Assembly (NCBI RefSeq): GCF_000189635.1
Contig: NW_002476426.1
Span: forward strand, 1,178,001 to 1,242,000
Direction of reading: 5' to 3'
Length of the DNA: 64,000 nt
DNA from: Tetrahymena thermophila SB210
Lineage: Eukaryota > Ciliophora > Oligohymenophorea > Hymenostomatida > Tetrahymenidae
Shown here: in pieces, positions 28,101 through 39,594 of the stretch
How the letters are laid out: every line of letters starts with the position of its first letter
Position numbering within the stretch: position 1 is the first letter of the stretch
Translations under genes and position numbers: made by a program
The notes under the pieces: generated by a model
Seen by the model: the letters and a program-made list of their open reading frames with translations, nothing else
What the model was told of the DNA's origin: nothing
Database searches by the model: none

Positions 28101-31100
28101 AACAAAAAGTATAATTTGAAAGGCAAATTATGCTGGATAAACTAAATGCTACAAAGATTTGCCTTCTTTTAATTTCTAGTGATTAAATGACAGTTGATAA
28201 TGATTTACTTTATTATATTATAAAATTCCTTATTCTAATTCTTGATGGTGGTAATTAAACTGTTTAGAGGACAGTCTATGAATTCTTTTACTCCAGTTTA
28301 TATTCTGAATTTTCTGAAAAGTTCTTTTATAAGATTTATAATATTTTAAATGATTAAGTTATGTAAGAAACTACAGGCTAAAAATACATTGTTGGCAAAA
28401 AATCAGATAAAATCATATTGAGAATATTAAGACTATTACAATTATTTTGTGAAGGACACAACAATAATTTACAAAATTTAATGAGGGATTAAAAAACAAA
28501 CAAAAAATCATACAACTTTATTCTTTAAATCATAAAATTATTATCAACTTACAAAATACACAATGAAAACTATGAAACCGTTATTCAGTGCTTCGATACA
28601 TTAACTGAATTTATTCAAGGTAAAATTTCTTTTTATAAAGCTATTATATGAAGAATGTATTTTTAAATATATTAATATAGGACCTTGCCATGGAAACTAA
28701 TAATGCATAATTAGTAGTAAATTTTTAGATTATGCAGTCTTGATTCTGAGTGGAGACAAAAAAATTTTGGATGCTTAAGAATTAAGATAATAAAAGTTTT
28801 TAGAGAAAAGCGAAAAACAAAATAATGCATCATAGCTGATGAAAAAATCAGGTTAAGTTGATTCTAAGGGTGACAGATAAAGTAAAAACTTGACTCTTAA
28901 AGAAAAATCTGTCAAGAAAGTAGATGTTGAAAATAATGTTTCTGGATTTTTAAATACAGATAGAGATGGTAATTTATTTTAATTTTTAATTCATTCAAAG
29001 TTGTTAAGAAAATTTTTACTTATTAAGAACTACCATAAGACGATTTCCCTCTCCACTTAGGAAAATTAGCACGTTTAAAAAATAAATGCTTAATAACTAT
29101 AGTTAGTTTGCTTGAATGTAATATCAATTCAAAAGAGTTTGTAACTAAGATTGTGAGATCTATCCCTTTGAATATACTTACAAATAACTTGTCAAGAATC
29201 TACCAACTATATCAAAAATACGAAAAAGATTATGTTTAGTCAATCTTTAATAGAGCAGATGAAGATATTGATCCTAAAAAACCAGAAGAATACTCTGAGC
29301 TTATCATAGAAAATGGTTTTAACTTATATATTTTAGTGAATCTTTTCTTAGAAAACAAAAAAGGCCTTGATGAAGAAGATGATGAAATTAAAGAATTCTT
29401 CGATGAATTTGCTAAAGAGGAGGAAGAAGGCGGTCTAAAAGGATTATTAAAAAATAATTTTTTGATGGATCTTACGAAGGTTGGATAAGCATTTATCGGA
29501 TTAGGTGTTGGAGCTTTGAAGGACATGTATAAAAAAGCTACAACACTTGGTGATAAAAGAATGATAGAAGAGCAATAAAAATAACTTATTGAAATAGAAA
29601 ATAAAGAAACAAAAAAGAATGCAATCAAGTTTTTCAAAGAGTAAGTTGGAAGAATTGAAATAGTCCGTGATTAATAACTTTAATTTATTTACTTCCCTAT
29701 TTTGCCATTCTGCAAAATGTTGCCAGAAGAAATTAATGAGGATTTCCGTGAGCATGTGCCACGTACATCTGTCAAGACCTAATTATCTGCATTGATGGAT
29801 AAATCTGATTTTATGATAAAGATCATGAAACATGAAGAAAGATTGCGCTTACTCTTTTAAAATAATAAAGCTCTTGGTTTTTTAGCATCTCATGTACGTT
29901 TATGGGAAAAAATAGCCTTCTTCTTTGCTAGTGCAATTAACATCATTATTTTATTCAGTTATAGTTAATTCTTTGCAACTGATGAATAAAAAGCAGATTC
30001 AAATCAACTTAAAACTGAGAGATTGTTTGATCCTAGACTTTTCTACATTAAGAGTTAAACAAGTAAAACTATTTTTTATTCTTTCATTTTTAGAATTTTA
30101 ATTAATTAATAACCTTTATTAGATACTGAAAACTATATAATTTCGCTTGGTACAGTTACTATCATATTTTATTCTATTGTCGTGGCTGTATTCTTAATGA
30201 AAAAAGCACCTATTTTGATAGGTGATATTTGGGAATAATACTATTTATTGTATACTACAAAGGAGAAAAAAGACAAAAAGAAGAAAGATAAGGGTGTAAT
30301 GCCACTTAAATTAGTTGGCGCACTATCTTCTCATTTTTTTGATCTAATTAATAAAATTATGCTCTTTGTTCTTAATGCCTTAAAGAGTGTCATTATTATG
30401 CTTTATGACTATGAAATCGTTTATTACACTTTTAACATGGCAGTTGTCATTTTTGGTCTTACAATTCACCCGTTTTTATTTGCTGGTATTTTATTAATTA
30501 ATAAAAAGTTACCCCTTGATTAATATATTTTATTTTATAAGGTTGTTTAACTGACTTGTTGAGAACAAAAGTATTAAAAAATGTAGTTGCTGCAGTTTGG
30601 ATACCAAAAGGAGAAATCTTTTTGCTACTGATTTTATTCATTATCTTCTAATATTATTTTTCATTAATCGCTTACATTTATTTCAATGATCACTTCAAAG
30701 ATAACAGGTGTGAAACACTGTGGAGATGTTTTATTACTGTTTTTGATTGGACATTTAAGTAAAATGGTGGTGTTGGAACGAGTATGTGGGAACCAAATAG
30801 TTTATTGAATTATGCAGCTGCTGCAAGTCCACCTACTTTAACAAATCTTAGTTCTACTAGTCCTAATGGTACACTCGAACAATACACAGGAGTTTATTTC
30901 TCAAGATTCGTTTATGATACTATCACAAATATAGTCTTATTATTCATTCTAATTAATATCTTGAAAGGTACTGACTGAAACAAATAATTTATTTATTTAT
31001 TTGTTTTGTTTATGCAAATTAATATAAAAAAATATTTTTTATTCATTCAGGTATTATCGTTGATAAATTTAAATCTCTAAAAGATGACATGTCTAGTAGA

Positions 31101-31658
31101 GAAGAAGATGAGTAATTCTACTGCTTTGTTTGTGGTATTCATAGAGAAATTTTAGATAAAGCTTAGGAGAAAAAAGGATATATGTATCATATTAAGGTAT
31201 AATTGTATTTTATCACAATTTTATAATTCAACAAAATATAATAAATTAAAAAAGTACGAACATTACATGTGGAACTACATATATTATAGAGCATACTTAG
31301 AATCCAAAGATAATACAGAATACAATGGAGATGAATCATATGTGATCAATAAAATTTAGGAGAGTGATTTAGGTTGGTTCCCTGTAAATAAAACTTGGTC
31401 TGTGCAAAGAAAAGAAGATGAGGAACTTAGACAGATTCACAGTTAGGTCATTGAAAATGTAATTGATATACATTTTTTATTCTAAGAATTTCATTTTTTA
31501 ATTTTTTGTGTTAAAATTTAATTAATCATAAAAATACTAAATAGATCAAGGATATTAATGATAAGCTTAAAGATACCTAAATGAAATTTGATTCGAAGAT
31601 AGAATAGGTTATAACTTTATAACCTGATGATGACGAGTAGTATGAATATATAGATTGA
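19197..31658 (+). CDS. IP3-receptor-type intracellular Ca2+ release channel
   Basis: Multi-exon gene encoding roughly 3,400-3,600 residues (my estimate), starting MDIQKTFKKVN and ending DDDEQYEYID before TGA. The N-terminus (about 19.5-22.1 kb) has the ligand-suppressor and MIR signatures: SSFHLVHKASLKYLSVDD, the CKWRINIFQQ and NVGDSIWLNL strands, and FLEWKQNYRLRHFATGKYLS. A long helical RIH/ARM-like middle follows. Six-TM-type hydrophobic segments lie at about 29.9-30.95 kb, with HPFLFAGCLTDLLRTKVLKN before the pore helix. The selectivity filter (30766-30780) reads GGVGT. After the last TM come FKSLKDDMSSREEDEQ and the linker with Cys-x2-Cys (YCFVC) and downstream His residues, then WFPVNKTWS, as in IP3 receptors. 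Clear introns include 19824-20166 (343 nt) and one near 30,485-30,545 (phase 1). The family sits in ER or calcium-store membranes. Whether this one binds IP3 cannot be read by eye. Confidence 0.93.
30766..30780 (+). other. Channel selectivity filter, GGVGT variant
   Basis: Five codons encoding Gly-Gly-Val-Gly-Thr, preceded by FDWTFKQN and followed by SMWEPN. In animal IP3 receptors the filter is GGVGD and in ryanodine receptors GGIGD. Here the terminal acidic residue is replaced by Thr (ACG), and about 40 luminal residues rich in Ala/Ser/Thr/Pro precede the last TM helix. Confidence 0.85.
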
Positions 31659-31925
31659 ACTTTAATCCTACATTTAATATATTAATTATCTTTGAAAATA
31701 TAAATATTTTGATGTGTGTATATAATAATTAAAATTAAATACAATTTAAATTGACTTCAAAAATAAATTTATCTAATTTTTTATAATTTATTTAAATAAA
31801 TACTATTACAACTTAAAAAAATTATAGGTCAAACTTTAAATATTTTTTTGTCATATTAAATCCAGCCAGATTAAAGTATTTTTGTTGTAAAACATTTTTA
31901 TCATTTACTTATTTATAAATTTTTT

Positions 31926-33089
31926 ATGTGGGATTAAATCTAAAGCAAATTTCAATATAAAGAAGCAGAATTTATATTCTAATAAATTGTATATTTCAAA
32001 AATAATGAGATAAATTAATAACCCAAATATTTAGTAAATTTCAAGTTTGCAACAGTAGAATTAAAGCTAAGCAAACTAATCCATCTCTTAAAAAATTACT
32101 GATTATTTAAATGATAACAATAGACTTATCAGTTAAGCGTACATATCTTAGTGCCATGAGAATTATGAATAAGCATTAGAGTATTTCATGATTTATAATT
32201 AAGTTATTTCATAAAATCTAAATTAGTGTTTATTTTAAATGCAAAAATGGATGATATAATTTTTAAAATATTATTTTAAAATAGGTGTTTAGATAAATTA
32301 GTGTTTAGAATGATTGGAATGATGGAAAATGCTGATAAAAATCATAAAATGCGATAAACTATTTATGAAAACCGCGAAATATTATCTGAAATACAAATTA
32401 AGTAATACTAAGAGCTTTATTAAGCAAATATCAACAAAAATATAGATTAAAATTATTATCTGGACTACTACTTGAGTAATCTACCTGTTAAAAAATGTAA
32501 AATATTTTCTTTGGCTCAATAAACCCTTTTTTTTTAATAACTAGTTTGTGCTTTTTTTTCAAAATTGCTAAAATTCTTTTCAATATTTCATTAAATATAA
32601 AGAAATAGAAAAAAAATAAGAGAAAAATAAAGTCCAAAAAGTGTATTGGACAGAATAAGAAAAAGCTCAATTCAAAGAAGCACTTTAAAAATTTGGCAAA
32701 AAAGGTATTTTTATTACAATTTGAATTAATTAAATTAAAAAACTGTAAATCAAAATTAATCTAAAACAGATTTAAAAAAGATCTCAGAATATATTGGAAC
32801 AAAAAAACCAATACAAGTAAGATCACATATGTAAAAATATTTTAAAAGATTAGAAAAGGAAGGAAAACTTCAACAATAGTCAGATATAAATAATTCAAAT
32901 GAAAAAAACAGAAGTAATGAGGAAGTCTAGCATATTGTAGGAGAAAACATTTCGAGTAATTTATAAAAGATAAAAAAAAATCAAAAAAACTAATAATAAA
33001 ATAATTTATTATTTGATGTTAATTAAGAATAAAAAATCTAAGTTAATCAAGAATAAAACTTAAAAAATAATTTAAAAAATAATGATTGA
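31926..33089 (+). CDS. Myb/SANT protein, SHAQKYF class
   Basis: About 285 aa in five exons, starting MWDQIQSKFQYKEAE. Introns by eye: 31989-32058, 32226-32284, 32497-32602, 32705-32769; each restores the open frame. The N-terminal 130 residues are helical (DYLNDNNRLISQAYISQ, ENYEQALEYF), perhaps a TPR-like hairpin. The Myb repeat reads YWTEQEKAQFKEALQKFGKK, then DLKKISEYIGTKKPIQVRSH, then MQKYFKRL: Trp at the first position, Phe/Tyr/Ile substitutions at the later ones, and the SHAQKYF-class helix as SHMQKYF. Its invariant Gln is codon TAA (32832-32834). The tail is Gln/Asn-rich and ends before TGA. Proteins of this class bind DNA as single-repeat regulators; targets unknown. It starts 267 nt after the channel gene, in the same direction. 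Confidence 0.85.
32832..32834 (+). other. TAA codon at the invariant Gln of SHxQKYF
   Basis: The Myb recognition helix is encoded TCA CAT ATG TAA AAA TAT TTT. The Gln of this family's signature is highly conserved, so TAA read as Gln here is direct internal evidence for the ciliate code. Confidence 0.9.
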
Positions 33090-33902
33090 AAGATATATTG
33101 AAAATACTTTTGATAAGTACTATGTTAAAAAGATTAAAATAAGTGTTTAATAAAATGTGTTAGATTATTCAAAAATAAATAAATATAAATATAAAATTGT
33201 TCTAAATGCTTATAAATAATGTTATGTAGTTAATAAGGATAAATATCATTTTCTGGTTTTTTTAATAATTAATTAAGTCTTTTTTTTTATTAAAGTTAAT
33301 TAAATATTTTTATGCTCATTTAGAATCCCTATTTATGAATTTTATGTTATTTAAATTTATTTTAGATTCTACTAAAACCATATAAATAAATCATTTGGTG
33401 ATAATTAGAAATTATCTATAAAAATAAAAATTATTAAAACAAAATATTTTGTTAAGTTTAAAAATATTGTTTTGAGATAAATAATTGAATTTAAGAATCT
33501 TTCTATTACTTTTTTTATAAAGTAAAATTATTTAAGGATCTATATTGATTACTTTAAAAATAACATTAAAAAAGTTGTATTGGTATTCTTTAGCTTTTAC
33601 ATTGTATAGAGGCTAATTAGCTTTATGTTTATAGTTTATCTCTAGAAGATTGAGGTAAATCGTATAAATATTTTTAAATTAAAAATTTCGATGTGTCTTT
33701 ATCATAAGTATTTTTTTAAAAAAATTTTATTATTAATTTAATCTATAAACAAGATTTTTCATAATTTAAAATTTCTTGAATAAAATATTTAATTTTTTAA
33801 TGACTTTTTTTAATTAATTGGTTATTTTTTAATGCTAAGTAGTTGTATTAAATTAATGCTAAAAAATCAATTTATAAAACAAAAACTAATAAACATTATA
33901 AT
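33090..33902. other. Intergenic, no gene seen
   Basis: AT-rich 3' flanks of converging genes; no coding frame recognised. Confidence 0.55.
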
Positions 33903-34388
33903 TCAAAGACTATTTATTTTAATAGCTGGATTTAATTTCTAGGTATCTAAGAAAAATAAATTTAAATTCTAAAATTAATTTCTGAATTAAATTCTTATTT
34001 AATTAGTCATAATGAATGAATTTAATTTTAAAAAACATAATTTTTTTTATTAATTAATCTATTTACTTATGTTTTAAAATTATAGTTTTCTATTTATCTA
34101 TTGTTAAATATCTTACCTATTTTGATAAAGATTTAATTAACCATTTTAAGTCATGATAATGTCACCTGAATTAATACTTTTTCTATCTTTAATATTGTAT
34201 AATATACCACCATTATAATAATGTAAGACGTCTACTTTTAAATACGATTTTACTTTTTTATCACCTTAAATTTAAAATACCCTTACCTTAAAAATCTCAT
34301 TAAAAAAAATGAGTATTTCATACTATTTTTTGAGATAGCTTTCACTTTTCAAGTATACATAAATTACACCTTCATCTTCTTTAGTCAT
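33903..34388 (-). CDS. Possible small protein, unknown
   Basis: A continuous minus-strand frame of 161 codons starts MTKEDEGVIYVYLKSESYL and ends at TGA. Residues 1-95 look protein-like (balanced charge, alternating beta-type hydrophobics such as KSYLKVDVLHYYNGGILYNI); the last 60 residues are low-complexity Q/N/I and may be non-coding. Further upstream on the same strand (34584-35080) there are exon-like pieces: an ATG at 35078-35080 (MNFLVNFIIKKLN), a piece reading FSEGIDEKLL before a GTAAGG donor, and a Lys-rich piece before a GTAAGT donor. They might be a separate short gene or leading exons. No family recognised; boundaries uncertain. Confidence 0.35.
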
Positions 34389-35138
34389 TCATGATATAAT
34401 TTTTTTCTTTCCTTTCTTCAGCAATATTTAGAAAAAATTTTATAGAGAGTATTATAAATTCTAGATTACCAAACTATCTACTATTCTAATAATTTTCTTC
34501 TAAACTATCTCTTAATTCAAAATTAATTTATTTTTAAATATCAAAATAATCATTAAAATATCAAAAAATTATGAAAAAATATTTCAAATTAATAAATTCT
34601 CACTTTCTAATTAAAATTTAATAAAAAAAAATTTTTCAGAAATTTTTACACCTTAATAAAAACTTACCTTTTTTAAAGAGAAACTTATAAATTAATACTG
34701 ACAGTAGTTATAATTTTCTTTATAATATTATTTAAATAAATATTAAATATATTGAATTTTTGTAAATATTTGTATTTTAAATAATTTAATTCACCTAAAA
34801 TATCCAAAAATAAAAATAAGAATAAATATATGAAGATACTTTAGTTTTAGATTTTAATTTTCTTCTTTTTATCTATCTTAAATACGTTATAAATAGATTA
34901 ATTATCTATTACAAAATATATATGAATTTATGAAATGAAAACTAAAATTAAATTCCTTACTAACAATTTTTCATCGATTCCTTCAGAAAATATTCTCTGG
35001 AAATTTAAAGGAACATGTTTAATTTTTTTAAAAATTTACGAATTCAATTTTTTAATAATAAAATTAACCAAAAAATTCATCTAAAAAGGATATAATTCAA
35101 CCAAAACTAAAAGCATATTTATAAAAAGAAAAACTAGA

Positions 35139-35468
35139 ATGGGACAAGAAAATAGCAAATCTAATAATACCTTAGATCCTAATGGATTCTAGAAACCCAT
35201 GGAGAAAAATATTAAAGATTAAATATTATCGCTACCTTAATACACCCTCGAATAAGTAGCATAGCATAATTAGCCTACAGATGCCTGGATTATTATTAAT
35301 GGTTTAGTTTTTGACATAACCTAATATCAGCATGCTCATCCAGGTGGTTCAAAGATTATATTTGCAAAAGCTGGTTAAGACGGGTCTGATGATTTTGAAG
35401 CCTTAAAGCATTCATAAAGAGCAAAAGAAAAACTTAAAACTCTTTGTGTAGGAAGATTAGCTAAATGA
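35139..35468 (+). CDS. Cytochrome b5-like heme protein
   Basis: Single exon, 109 aa, start MGQENSKSNNTLD, stop TGA. The core from about residue 33 is a cytochrome b5 domain: YTLEQVAQHNQPTDAWIIIN, GLVFDITQYQHAHPGG, FAKAGQDGSDDFEALKHS, VGRL. Heme-ligand histidines are His67 (in HPGG) and His91 (in LKHS). Family role: one-electron carrier to membrane desaturases, hydroxylases or P450s. It lacks the C-terminal transmembrane anchor of microsomal cytochrome b5; instead Gly2 with Ser6 (MGxxxS) fits an N-myristoylation signal, a plausible alternative way to reach membranes (inference). Several Gln are TAA/TAG. The start is only about 60 nt from a possible minus-strand start. Confidence 0.92.
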
Positions 35469-36378
35469 AAATAATCTGATAATGAAGAATCATAACTTAT
35501 AAAAAATACTCAAAATATAAAGAAAAGTTTAATTTGCTTTTTGTAGATAAATTTCTTTACTATAAAAGCATAAAATAATTTACAATATATTTTATTAAAT
35601 AATTCCATTCATTGAATGTGTTAAAATTTTGTTTTCAAAGTTTAAATATTTATGTTTTATATATTATTACAATTATTGCTCAAACAATTTGATCTATTAA
35701 ATTACTTTTTTAGTCGTCTTTAATGTAGTAGTAAATGAAAAGATTAATTTTATTAAAACAAAAAATTAATATTAAAATTTTATAATAGTATTGAGATGCT
35801 TTAAAAGAAAAACTTCTCATAACAATCTTTAAGATAGATCATTAAACTTAGCAAAAAAATATTTTTTTAAGTTAAATACACCTTTTACCTATTTTAATGA
35901 AATGTCAACAAGTATAATGAATTTTTTTTAAACCATAATAGAGAATGTAAAAAATAGAAAATAAAAAAATAAATAATAAAAATAAAATAACTTAAATTTA
36001 CACAAGCTTCTTTTCATTTTTGCAATAATAAAATAATTAATTAATTTGAATATAAATAAATAATTGTTTTTTTATCAAATATTTTTGATAAAATTTAATA
36101 TAAATCAATTTGTTATTTAAAACTTAAGAATAAAAACTATTTATTTTATACAAATTAAATGTTAAATATTTCTTAGATTTAATAAAATATTATGAGTACA
36201 TATGCTACAAATCTTAATGTAGTAAAAACTTAACATAAATTATTTACAAGTGCATTGTTTTAGTTATTAATATAAAATATTTGTTTTTATTAGTAGATAA
36301 GTTAATTAGTTTATTAGTTTGTTTATCTTAGTAAAGAGATATTTACATTTTTTAATTTTCATTTTTTATAATTTTTTA
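35469..36378. other. Intergenic, no gene seen
   Basis: 3' flanks of two converging genes, very AT-rich. No coding frame recognised. Confidence 0.6.
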
Positions 36379-39300
36379 TCAAACTCTACCATAGACCTTT
36401 TCAATATCATTATCATACAGCTCTTAAGTAGACCATTTGTCAGTAAAAGATGTTAAACACTTTGCATCATACTAAGTGACTTGCTTTATGTCGGCTTCCT
36501 TTGTGTAACACCCAACACCAAAACTATGGGTTGCTCCTCTTTACCATTAAACTTAAACAAAAACATAGTAAGTTCCAGCTTTAAATCTTTAACGATCTTC
36601 ATTGTCTACATACTTAGGAGAAAATAAATCTCTTTTTTTACCTTTGATTTTATGTATTATGTTTCCATTAGAATCTGCAACACAAATTTTTGTTTCAGAG
36701 TAATGGCCTTAGTCTTTAGGATTTACAAACTAATAATCTTCATCAAAGCATCTAATAGAGAGCTGACTAACAAAAAAGAAGCAATATGCGTCTTTTTTCA
36801 AGTCTACTCTAAAGTATTTGGCTTCGTTGCATTTTGAGCGACATCTATTAATTAATTAATTATTTTATTTAAATAATATATAAATGAATTTATTTTATTT
36901 TAGACTGTTGGATATTCAAAAAAGTCTATTTCAAAGCATTTTTGGTTTACAAAAATTTAATTTAAAACACTAATAAAATTTATTATTTTTATTGAATAAA
37001 CTCTTTTGATATTTTAAAAATACACGCTAACCAATAAGCTTTACAAACTAAAAAAAAAATAGTTTTGTTTAATTGCTTACTTAACACCAAAATAGTTGTA
37101 ATCATCATAGTAGTAGCAAATATCTACAGAGTCGTAGTATTGCCTAAAAGTATCGAATTTCATGAAAAATGTACCATCATCTTCATTTAAATATTCCATT
37201 CTTCTTTTGTCTTCTTCAGTAACATTTTGCCATTAATAATCCTTGTCAGCATATGTTTTATTCCATTCTATTTTAAAATAAATAAAATATATAATTCGTT
37301 AATAAAAATCAAGTAGAATTTTTTAAAAATTTTCTAATCATATTTGTTTGTTTGAGGGGTTTTAAAATTTTTGATTCATTAAAAACTATGCAGCAAATAA
37401 ATATTAATGTCTATAGCTTTATTAGAATAGAAAATTAATAACTGAATATATATGTGTATGACTGATTGTATCAAATTTAAAATTAAATTGTTACCAAAAT
37501 TTCCCCAAGGGTTTCTCATTTTTACTAATTTTTCTTTATAGCCACTTTTTAAGGTAATTTCGTATGCACCAATTAAAGAATACGCATGTCCACTAATTAA
37601 GCCATGCTTTTTTAATGGATCATTATCATCGCCTGTATCTTCTCCCAAAGTACCTGCACAGATGATTCTATTTAAATCTTAAGACTTAGCCTTTAATATT
37701 TTTTCCCAAAGAACTTTTGGATCACAATTTCTAGGATCAAAGTTTCTCACTGGAGCACCTGTTAAATCGTGCATACTTTCTTTTACTAATTAGCCATTAA
37801 GCTAATGATAATTTTTATGCAATTTAGCCCAAGCTTTTTCTATCAAGAAAGCCCATAATTCCTTTTCTTTTGATTATTAGAAATAAGGCTTATTCCTGGA
37901 GTCAACAGGAATAAGATCGTCTACTATTACTTCAACTGGAACTCCTTTCCAAACTAAGTTTAATCCATAAAGGCCGTACTTGCTTTTAGATTCATTAATA
38001 AAAATTCTCTAAATACGAGAAGGTGTTTCAGCTATTGCAGCTATTGTTGATAAAAATGCGCAGTCTCCTAAATATCCTTGTTAAATATCATTAGGTTCAA
38101 TAATCTTGAAATATAATTCAAACTCCTCTTTGCCCCAAATAACTCTTGGACGAACCCAAGTTTTAATGCTGCGATATTCATTTAAGTTTTAAGGTGGAGC
38201 AATACTTTTTTCTGAAGCAGGGAATTCATAATCATTGAATTCTGAATTTGTTTACATGCAAATTTTCAATGCAGATTGATATTTTTAATCAAGTCGAGGT
38301 CTATTTACTTTACTATGCTAAGATTAAAAGGGGGAAATATAGCTCTTTAAAAGACTAGAATTCAACATATTATTGTTATTAACGTTTGTAGTAACAGGAG
38401 TTTGGTTGTAATTGTAGTTGTTATTAAAATTGCTGAAATTGCTGGCTTTGTTGGGATTTGGAAGATTAGATACATTAGAAGGATTAGAGTAAGGAGATGA
38501 AACATTGTAAGGAAGATTATCAACTGGTTTTTTTATAGGCTCTTTTATGTTTAAAGGAGAAATATCATTTTGGATATGTGGTGAGATAGGGTTTGAGGAA
38601 TATCCAGCTCCTGTATATTAATTATAAGGAGTAGGAACACTAGAAGGTGATGAATAATCTTTCTAAATTGGTGTATTAGGGCCTGTGCTAGAACCTGAAT
38701 TTCTTTTAATATCTGCAATTATTCTATTCACATCTTGGTTATAAGAAGGCTACTAAACCAATGGAATATTAGGTGTATTAAGAGGTGATGTTGTATCATA
38801 TTTAGCGAAATTACTAGGTTGTAGGTAGCTATCGGAAGGTCTGCTAATATTAGAAGGTGACTTTGCATTTAGATAGCTATCTTTTGTATAATTAGGTAGT
38901 GCAGTATTTGAATGGGACCCTAAACCAATATTAGATAATTTAGTAGCTGGATACTGAAGATTAGTTCCTAAATTTGACAATTTATTAGGGTTATAGACTA
39001 AAGAGTCTTTGGTTTAGGTTGGAACAGGAGCTGGGTTATATTTATATTTTGCAGACAAATCATCTGCAAATTTTGAAGTTCCATGAGATGTAGGTTAATA
39101 CTTATTGCTTGATTCAGCTCTAACTTTACCATCTTTACCTAAATTAATATTACCTACTTAAAAGTATGGGCTACTATAATCAGCTTTAGGAGTGTTAAAT
39201 TCGTAGGCCCTTTATTTTTATGTGATAAATTGATTAATATTCCATTTATTTTTACAATTTTATATTTTTAATTATAAATGATTGAATGAGGAGTTAATAT

Positions 39301-39594
39301 TTATGTTTAACGAATTATATAAATGAAATTTCTTTCTTTTTTTACTTTTACTGAGTTTAGGGGATGCTGATTGGTTTACTAACAGGAGCTTTATCTGCTA
39401 AATTTATTGCTGGATTGTTTCCAAATCCTATTTGTTCTATATTCAATGGCTGTATTCCAAAACCTTTAAGGAGATCATTGACTTCAAAAAAATTGCTGCT
39501 CTAAAAATTGAAAAAATGTTTAATATTTAAACACTTTTTAAGCGTGAATTAAATATTGAAAGAAATCTAATATATAAGTAAAGTTTTTTACCAT
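36379..39594 (-). CDS. Calpain-type cysteine protease
   Basis: About 850 aa. The first exon seems to be only the ATG (39592-39594), spliced to an exon starting SSNFFEVNDLLKGFGIQPLN. A long Ser/Pro/Asn/Tyr-rich segment follows (repe­ats such as SPSNISRPS, NPISPHIQN), then the CysPc domain: PNDIQQGYLGDCAFLSTIAA holds the oxyanion Gln and catalytic Cys, SGHAYSLIGAYE the His, and KMRNPWGNFG the Asn, so the triad is complete. The C-terminal beta-sandwich (KCNEAKYFRVDLKKDAYCFF ... ATHSFGVGCYTKE) resembles calpain domain III. No EF-hands, so it is a non-classical calpain. Other introns lie near 39.22-39.34, 37.27-37.49 and 36.85-37.08 kb. Likely a Ca2+-responsive cytosolic protease; the substrate is unknown. 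End TGA follows KVYGRV. Confidence 0.92.

Noticed and set aside
29236-29755. Two minus-strand ORFs of 133 and 84 codons
   Set aside because: Both are antisense to the Ca2+ channel exons, which read cleanly on the plus strand and match the family.
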